A stretch of 11,505 nucleotides of DNA from Sva-07 sp964592115 (GTDB taxonomy: Bacteria > Actinomycetota > Acidimicrobiia > Acidimicrobiales > Ilumatobacteraceae), in NCBI GenBank assembly GCA_964592115.1, contig CAZQCP010000098.1:1-11505 (forward strand), written 5' to 3'. Positions 6,821 to 11,505 of the stretch are shown here, in pieces. A program made the translations under genes and the position numbers. Under the pieces are notes generated by a model. It worked only from the letters and a program-made list of their open reading frames with translations, searched no databases and was not told the DNA's origin. Positions within the stretch are counted from its first letter, which is position 1. Each line of letters opens with the position of its first letter.

Positions 6821-8294
6821 CTGGCGGCTCGAAGTCGAGCGCCACCTGGAGCAGGAGGCGGGCGCCGTAGCCGGTGCACCCTTCGGGGTGCCAGGTGCGG
6901 TCGACGTCGTTCTGCGCCTGACCACACATGTCGATGTGCGCCCACGGGACGTCACCGACGAACTCGGCGAGCAGCAGCGATGCGAGCAGCGCGTCGGGCT
7001 GCCCGATCGGGGCGCAGTTGGCGATGTCGGCGACGAGCGAGTCGAGCTTCTTGCGGTACGGACGATGGAGCGGCAACTCCCACACGAGCTCGTCGGTGGC
7101 CGATGCTGCCGCCTTGACCTGTTCGATCATCGAGGTGTCGTTGCCGACGACCGCGGCGAGGTCGGGGCCGAGCGCACGCATCGCCGAACCTGTGAGCGTG
7201 GCGATGTCGACGACGCCGTCGTGCCCGTCCTCGCGGGCGAGAACGAGCGCGTCGGCCATGATCACGCGGCCTTCGGCGTCGGTGTCGATCATCTCCATCG
7301 TCGTGCCACCGCGGATGGTGATCACATCGCCGAGCCCGGTCGCCGTGCCCGAGGGCATGTTGTCGGTGCACATCAGGTAGCCGGTGACCTCGGTGGTGCA
7401 CCCGAGCGCCGGCAACGACGTGATCGCGGCGAGCGTTGCAGCCGCGCCGGACATGTCGTTCTTCATCTGGGCATGCACCCGGTCAGACGGCTTGAGGCTG
7501 ATGCCGCCCGAGTCGTACATCACGCCCTTGGCGACGACCGCCAGCCGACCGCTCGCTTCGCCAGCCGGGCGGTACGTGAGCTTGATCATTCGCGGCGGCT
7601 GTGCGCTCCCGGCGTTGATCGCCAACAGGCCACCGATGCCCATCTCGACGAGCGCCTCCTCGTCGAACACTTCCACGGAGACCCCGTGTGCGGCGCCGAG
7701 GGCGACTGCGAGGTCGGCGAACGTCACCGCGCTCAGGTGACTGTGCGGGGTGTTGGCGAGGTCACGGGCGAGCATCGTCGCCGACGCGAAGACGTGGCCG
7801 CGCGCCGCTCCGGACTCGGCGAGTTGCTGCTGAGCCGGCGCGGCGACGATCGTGGCACGTCGCAGGGCGACATCGGTCGGCTCGGCGCGCAGTGCGTCGT
7901 AGCGATAGCGGGCGAGCAGGATCCCCTCCACCGCCGCGTGGGCGGCCGCGGCTGTCTCGACATCCGGTGGGAGCACGAAGGCGAGCTCGTCGCGTCTGGT
8001 CGCGGCGCGAGCGACGTTGGCCGCAGCGTCGCGCAGGTTGGCGACCGTCGGTTGTTCGAGGCCGACCGCAACCGTCACCTGGCCGTCGGCGGCGCCGTGG
8101 ACGTGACGGTCCGCGGCGCGACCGGCGAAGCCGACCGCGTCGAGCTGGGCGCGGGTCAGGCCGAGCTCCGCAGGAGGATCGCCGGTCGGGCCGACGACGA
8201 AGCCGGTGACGGCCCCAGGCGGGATCGTTGTCGAGACGGCGATGTCGATCGTCGATGTGCGCGATGGCGTTGCGTTGAAGTTGTCGGTCCCCAT
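6813..8294 (-). CDS. Leucyl aminopeptidase, peptidase family M17 (stop codon hidden by the gap)
   Basis: This cytosolic di-metal aminopeptidase removes N-terminal residues from peptides. 494 residues are visible, about the usual M17 length. Metal and catalytic residues, matched to bovine LAP by motif and spacing, are Lys256 and Asp261 in AKGVMYDSGGISLKPS, Lys268, Asp280 in MKNDMSGAAA, and Asp339, Glu341 and Arg343 in IDTDAEGRVIMADAL. DIATLTGSAMRALG (363-376) and TGYGARLLL (474-482) are also typical. The signature NTDAEGRL reads DTDAEGRV here, a change outside the catalytic set. The N-terminal domain (1-150) is divergent, as is usual. The start is ATG at 8294 with AGGAG six bases upstream. The coding sequence runs into the N gap. 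If the flanking 8-mers overlap, it ends ...PPAGT followed by TGA. It follows the carrier gene by 77 bases, so both are likely co-transcribed. Confidence 0.93.
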
Positions 8295-8305
8295 GGCGTG
8301 CTCCT

Positions 8306-8365
8306 CTGACTACGACGCTGGCTGCGACGCTGACTGCGACCTTGACTGCGACGCTGGATGCGACA
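8306..8365. repeat. Five tandem 12-base repeats between the carrier and aminopeptidase genes
   Basis: On the plus strand five units follow consensus CTGACTGCGACG: 8306-8317, 8318-8329, 8330-8341, 8342-8353 and 8354-8365, each with one to three changes. The array fills most of the 77-base gap and stops directly against the ribosome binding site of the aminopeptidase. Because the unit is a multiple of three, it stays open in some frames. On the minus strand an 18-codon frame (ATG at 8366 to TAG ending at 8310) reads MSHPASQSRSQSASQPAS, without a good ribosome binding site. Confidence 0.85.
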
Positions 8366-8371
8366 TCTCGA

Positions 8372-10006
8372 TCATCCGATCACCACGCCGAGCATGAGCA
8401 CGGCGAGCGTGATCGCGGTGAGGATCCCCACGAGCGGGAGGATGAACTTGTAGTAGATCCCGATCGGTACCCGAGCCAGCGCGAGCCCGGCGACGAGGAT
8501 CACGTTGGTCGGCAGCACGAGCAGGAGGATCGCCCCGATCGAGTTGTACGTCGTGACGACGAGTGAGCGCTCGACACCGGCGAAGTCGCCGAGCGGGGCG
8601 AGGATCGGCATCACGAGCGCCATGCCCGCCGAGCCAGAGCCGACGAGGAACGCCAACGGCAGCGTCACGACGGCGAGGATCAGCACGAACACGACGCTGG
8701 ACCGGCCGCCGACGATGCCTTCCATCGCATCGAGCACCGTGTCGATCGTCTTCGTGTTGGTGAGGATCACCGATACTCCGCGGGCGAACGCCACCAGGAT
8801 CGCGGGACCGGTGAAGTCGACGACGCCGCGAACGAAGGCGTTCGCGGTCCCCTTCTCGCCGAGCCCGCCGACGAACCCGACGACGATCGCCATCACGACG
8901 AACAGGGCGCTGAGCTCAGGCAACCACCAGCCGAGCTCCCAGCTGAACGCTTCCGTGATCGTCTCGTGGGTCACCGGATCGACGATCGTGTTGTGGAGGA
9001 TCGACCCCCAGGGCACGATCGAGAACACGAGCAACACGAACGTGAACACGACCAGTCCGATCACGACCATCTGCTGCCGCGTCAGTGCTGGTGTCTCGAC
9101 CTGCGCCGCAGCGACCAGCTCGTCGTCGGCCGGATCGTGCGCCACGAGGGCGAGCTCGGGCGACTCCTTCACGCGCTTCGCGTAGCGGAGCGTGTACGCG
9201 ATCGTCGCTCCGATCGTGAGCACGAACAGGAGCACGCGCAACAGCAGCCCGTCACCGATCGACACGCCCGCGGCGTCGGAGCCGATCCCGATGCGGAACG
9301 GGTTGATGGTCGCCCCGATCGAACCGACGAACGGCGCGATCGTGACGACGCTCACCACGACCATCCGGTCGTAGCCGAGGGCCAGGAACAGTGGGATCGT
9401 GAGGGCGTAGAACCCGAGCGTCTCGTCGCTCCAGGAGATGAACGAACCCAGCACCCCGAACAACAGCGACAAGATGACGATCAGCGCCGGACCGCGGGTG
9501 CGGAACCGGTGGGCGAGCTTGCCGATGCCGGCATCGAGCGCGCCGGTCTTGAACACGACGGTCATGAAGCCGCCGATCATCAAGATGAACACGATCACCT
9601 GCGCCGACCCGAACATGAACCCGCTGTTGAACGGCCCGACGTTCCCCGTCTCGGGATCCTGGATCCCGTAGAAGCCGTTGACGGGCGACAGCACCAGGTC
9701 GGTGACGCTCTCACCGAAGGTGAGCGGCGAGTCGATCTCTTCGAACGAACCGGGGATCGGGCGGCCTGAGTCGTCGAGCGCGAACTGGCCGGACGGGATC
9801 ACGAGTGCCAGCAACCACACACCGATCGAGATCATGACGAGCAAGCCGAGCGGTGTGGGGAACCGCGACTTGTTCGGCTCATCCTCGGTGCCCTCCGCCG
9901 ACCCGGAGTCCGGTGGCACAGGATCGGCGGCCTCGTGCGCCGAGCTGAGCTCGTCGTCGCGAACGGTTGGGTCAGCAACCTGTTCGACCGTTCCTGCTTC
10001 TTGCAC
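8372..10006 (-). CDS. YfcC/DcuC-family membrane carrier (probable amino-acid or carboxylate transporter)
   Basis: This inner-membrane secondary carrier is related to YfcC/ArcD-like and DcuC proteins (PF03606), which are linked to amino acids or C4-dicarboxylates. It has 544 residues. A hydrophilic Asp/Glu-rich N-terminal tail (about 1-48) precedes TPLGLLVMISIGVWLLALVI (51-70) and PSGQF. About eleven to twelve hydrophobic segments follow. Family-like stretches are GGFMTVVFKTGALDAGIGKL (145-164), TINPFRIGIGSDAAGVSIGDG (233-253) and GSGSAGMALVMPILAPLGDFAGVER (456-480), with LPTNVILVAGLALARVPIG (498-516) near the C-terminus. The GTG at 10006 is chosen because GGGAGG (10014-10019) lies seven bases upstream. 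The frame opens further to a TTG at 10156 within a hairpin, which is unlikely. Its neighbours, a LuxR regulator before and an aminopeptidase after, favour an amino-acid or small-peptide role, but that is inference. Confidence 0.85.
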   Translation of the reverse strand: MQEAGTVEQVADPTVRDDELSSAHEAADPVPPDSGSAEGTEDEPNKSRFPTPLGLLVMISIGVWLLALVIPSGQFALDDSGRPIPGSFEEIDSPLTFGESVTDLVLSPVNGFYGIQDPETGNVGPFNSGFMFGSAQVIVFILMIGGFMTVVFKTGALDAGIGKLAHRFRTRGPALIVILSLLFGVLGSFISWSDETLGFYALTIPLFLALGYDRMVVVSVVTIAPFVGSIGATINPFRIGIGSDAAGVSIGDGLLLRVLLFVLTIGATIAYTLRYAKRVKESPELALVAHDPADDELVAAAQVETPALTRQQMVVIGLVVFTFVLLVFSIVPWGSILHNTIVDPVTHETITEAFSWELGWWLPELSALFVVMAIVVGFVGGLGEKGTANAFVRGVVDFTGPAILVAFARGVSVILTNTKTIDTVLDAMEGIVGGRSSVVFVLILAVVTLPLAFLVGSGSAGMALVMPILAPLGDFAGVERSLVVTTYNSIGAILLLVLPTNVILVAGLALARVPIGIYYKFILPLVGILTAITLAVLMLGVVIG

Positions 10007-10013
10007 GGCAGCG

Positions 10014-10019
10014 CCTCCC
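10014..10019 (-). promoter_or_regulatory. Ribosome binding site deciding the carrier start
   Basis: The minus strand reads GGGAGG seven bases before the GTG at 10006. No other in-frame start upstream (GTG near 10034, TTG at 10156) has comparable pairing. Confidence 0.65.
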
Positions 10020-10107
10020 AATCTGTCGATGACCACGAACGCGTGAGCGCGGGCCGTACGACCCGCGGTCAGCAGCCATCTTCCGGGCCCACGTCGTCGC
10101 GTCGCTA

Positions 10108-10122
10108 TACCCGATTCGGGTA
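10108..10122. promoter_or_regulatory. 15-base perfect palindrome, candidate operator of the carrier gene
   Basis: TACCCGA and TCGGGTA are exact reverse complements around one central base (10115). On the minus strand its end overlaps a possible -10 hexamer TATAGC (10109-10104), so a bound protein could block transcription of the carrier and aminopeptidase genes. The adjacent LuxR-type regulator is one candidate binder. The -35 is not evident. Confidence 0.5.
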
Positions 10123-10125
10123 GTC

Positions 10126-10158
10126 GATTGCATCCGGGGTCAGACCCCAGATGCAATC
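10126..10158 (-). terminator. 33-base near-perfect hairpin overlapping the LuxR-regulator stop codon
   Basis: The arms 10126-10141 and 10143-10158 are 16 bases each and complementary except at one position, which is a G-U pair in the minus-strand RNA. The minus strand includes GGGGTCTGACCCC at the tip. The element overlaps the last two bases of the regulator's TGA. It would fold into a very stable stem in a transcript running from the regulator towards the carrier, but no T-tract follows, so it is not a standard intrinsic terminator. The GGGGTC-GACCCC core also resembles dispersed REP-like palindromes, which is an alternative explanation. Confidence 0.6.
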
Positions 10159-11505
10159 AGAGCAGTCCGGCACGGCGAGCTGCGGCGACCGCCTCGTCGC
10201 GCGTGCTCGCCCCGAGCTTGCGGTACACGGACTTCAAGTTGAGCTTCACGGTGTTGACCGACAGGTAGAGCCGCGCGCCCATCGCGGCGTACGTGAGGTG
10301 TGTGGGGAGCAGGCGCACCAAGGTGAGCTCGCGGTCGGTCAGTCGTACCTGGCTCGTCGGCTCGGCGCGCTTCGGCCTGCGGGCGAACGCGAGTGCGGCG
10401 CCGAGCTGTGGATGCAGCCGCTCGAGCGTGCGCGCCGGAAGTGCGCCTTCGACGAGTGTCCGCAGCTCGAGCAACGGGAGGACCCAACCCGTGCTGGCGC
10501 ACTCGGCGATGACTGCGAGGAGCGCATCGTGGCTGCCCAGTGTGGCGTCGGTCGCCAAGACGATCTCGGCGTGGAGACGATCGTTCGCCGGCCACGCAGA
10601 CCGTTCCGCCAGCAGCTCCTCGACGTCGACCCCATCGTCGTTGACGAACCGGGCGACGAGGAGTTGCCGGCGCGGTCCGGGCTCGAGCGTGCCGATCAGC
10701 CGCCTCACGTCGTCGAGTCGGCCGGTCGCCGCGAGCGCGTCGATCTCGACCGCGAGGATTCGTTGGGCGTACGGCCAGCACGAAGCGAAGTCGATACGTG
10801 CGCGCAGGTCGTCGCACAGGTGCAGCGCGCCGAGCGCATCGCCTGCGACGACGGCGACCTGGGCGGACAGGTACCCCGACTGGAGGTGGCACCACGCCGG
10901 TCCGAGGACCTCGGCGTCGGCGCGTGCGCGCTGAGCGAGCCGCGCCGCCTCGCTCACGCGCCCGGCCCCGAGCTTGCACCATGCCGCGCTGACCAGCGTG
11001 TCGAACCCATGATGGTGCGCGCCGATGCCGTGGTCTTCCATCCATCCCAACGCCGCGTCGAGACGCTCGATCGCGAGCGACAGGTCGCCGCGGAACCAGT
11101 CGTGCCAGGCACGGAGCGTCGGCACGGTGACCGACGTGACGATGCCGGCGCTCTCGATCAGCTCGGCGACGCGAATCCACGCATCTGCCTCGTCGCGCTC
11201 GCGCGCGGCGAGCAGGGTCCGCGCCGCAAACACCGCGAACCGCTGATCGAACAGTCCCGTGCCGGCGCCATGGCGTGGTCCGGGATGCTCGTGGAGACCA
11301 GCGAGCGCTGCTTCGAGGTCGGCGTCGAACAGGGCGACGACGCATCGAAGTTCCCGTAGGCGGGCAGCGAGCCCGTCGGTCTCGACGGGCGCATCTTCGC
11401 CCGCGGTGGTGCGATCGATGAGGAGGGCCGCGTGGTCGCACCATCGCCGCGCGGCGATCGTGCCATCGGAGTACAGCGCGACCAGCGCGAGGTCGAGGGC
11501 GAGCT
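10157..11505 (-). CDS. LuxR-family transcriptional regulator, LAL/MalT-like (partial, C-terminal 449 residues)
   Basis: This is the C-terminal part of a large regulator. The reading frame is open without a stop to the right edge, so the start lies outside the window; the GTG at 11233 is just an internal codon. The last 63 residues (10160-10348) form a LuxR/GerE-type helix-turn-helix: LTDRELTLVRLL, then TYAAMGARLYLSVNTVKLNL, then KSVYRKLGASTRDEAVAAAR. Upstream is an Ala/Leu-rich helical region in which hairpins such as WHDWFRGDLSLAIERLDAAL and SEAARLAQRARADAEVLGPA look like TPR-type repeats, as in MalT-like proteins. Those have an N-terminal ATPase domain, which would be outside the window. 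It lies directly upstream of, and in the same direction as, the carrier and aminopeptidase genes, so local control is plausible. Its inducer is unknown. Confidence 0.88.
   Translation of the reverse strand, partial: LALDLALVALYSDGTIAARRWCDHAALLIDRTTAGEDAPVETDGLAARLRELRCVVALFDADLEAALAGLHEHPGPRHGAGTGLFDQRFAVFAARTLLAARERDEADAWIRVAELIESAGIVTSVTVPTLRAWHDWFRGDLSLAIERLDAALGWMEDHGIGAHHHGFDTLVSAAWCKLGAGRVSEAARLAQRARADAEVLGPAWCHLQSGYLSAQVAVVAGDALGALHLCDDLRARIDFASCWPYAQRILAVEIDALAATGRLDDVRRLIGTLEPGPRRQLLVARFVNDDGVDVEELLAERSAWPANDRLHAEIVLATDATLGSHDALLAVIAECASTGWVLPLLELRTLVEGALPARTLERLHPQLGAALAFARRPKRAEPTSQVRLTDRELTLVRLLPTHLTYAAMGARLYLSVNTVKLNLKSVYRKLGASTRDEAVAAARRAGLL

Noticed and set aside
6888..8309. 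473-codon plus-strand open frame opposite the aminopeptidase
   Set aside because: It is the shadow of a gene with all M17 catalytic residues. Its protein is Arg/His/Asp-rich and unfamiliar.
8306..8365. CRISPR array
   Set aside because: The units are 12 bases, directly contiguous and without spacers, so this is a simple tandem repeat.
10007..10156. 50-residue N-terminal extension of the carrier starting at TTG 10156
   Set aside because: The start lies inside the hairpin and overlaps the regulator stop, the added residues have no carrier character, and GTG 10006 has a strong ribosome binding site.
10140..11444. 434-codon minus-strand open frame overlapping the LuxR regulator
   Set aside because: It is an Arg-rich frame in a different phase from the regulator, whose own frame has a clear helix-turn-helix.

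Overview
The window is high-GC DNA with many GTG starts, Shine-Dalgarno sequences of the GGAGG type, one apparently leaderless promoter and actinobacterial-looking proteins. An actinobacterium is the best guess, possibly Acidimicrobiia, but that placement is an impression from protein style and was not tested. A run of exactly 100 N at 6713-6812 shows this is a draft assembly.

Left part (1-3620, minus strand): a ferric-siderophore type ABC importer in the order substrate-binding lipoprotein, permease 1, permease 2, ATPase. The ATPase is cut by the left edge. All three junctions are 4-base GTGA overlaps, so this is one tightly coupled operon. Upstream of the lipoprotein gene (3621-3835) lie a leader inverted repeat and a palindromic region with TTAG/CTAA ends that could be the iron-dependent operator.

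Middle (3836-4377, minus strand): a two-gene toxin-antitoxin module, small antitoxin then MazF/PemK-like toxin, again joined by a GTGA overlap. Its -10 box is placed so that transcription would begin at the antitoxin ATG. A 176-base region with several inverted repeats separates it from a divergent cytoplasmic GH3 glycosidase gene (4554-6692, plus strand).

Right part (6813-11505, minus strand): a MalT-like (LAL) LuxR regulator, cut by the right edge, then a YfcC/DcuC-type carrier, then an M17 leucyl aminopeptidase that converges on the GH3 gene. The order suggests a unit for uptake and hydrolysis of peptides or amino acids. The regulator/carrier gap holds a 33-base near-perfect hairpin overlapping the regulator stop and a separate 15-base palindrome. 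The carrier/peptidase gap holds five tandem 12-base repeats.

Nothing here is clearly a new system. The best leads are the N gap, which looks spurious because both edges carry the same 8-mer and joining them supplies the peptidase stop codon, the intergenic repeats of the regulator-carrier-peptidase cluster, and the divergent MazF-like toxin.
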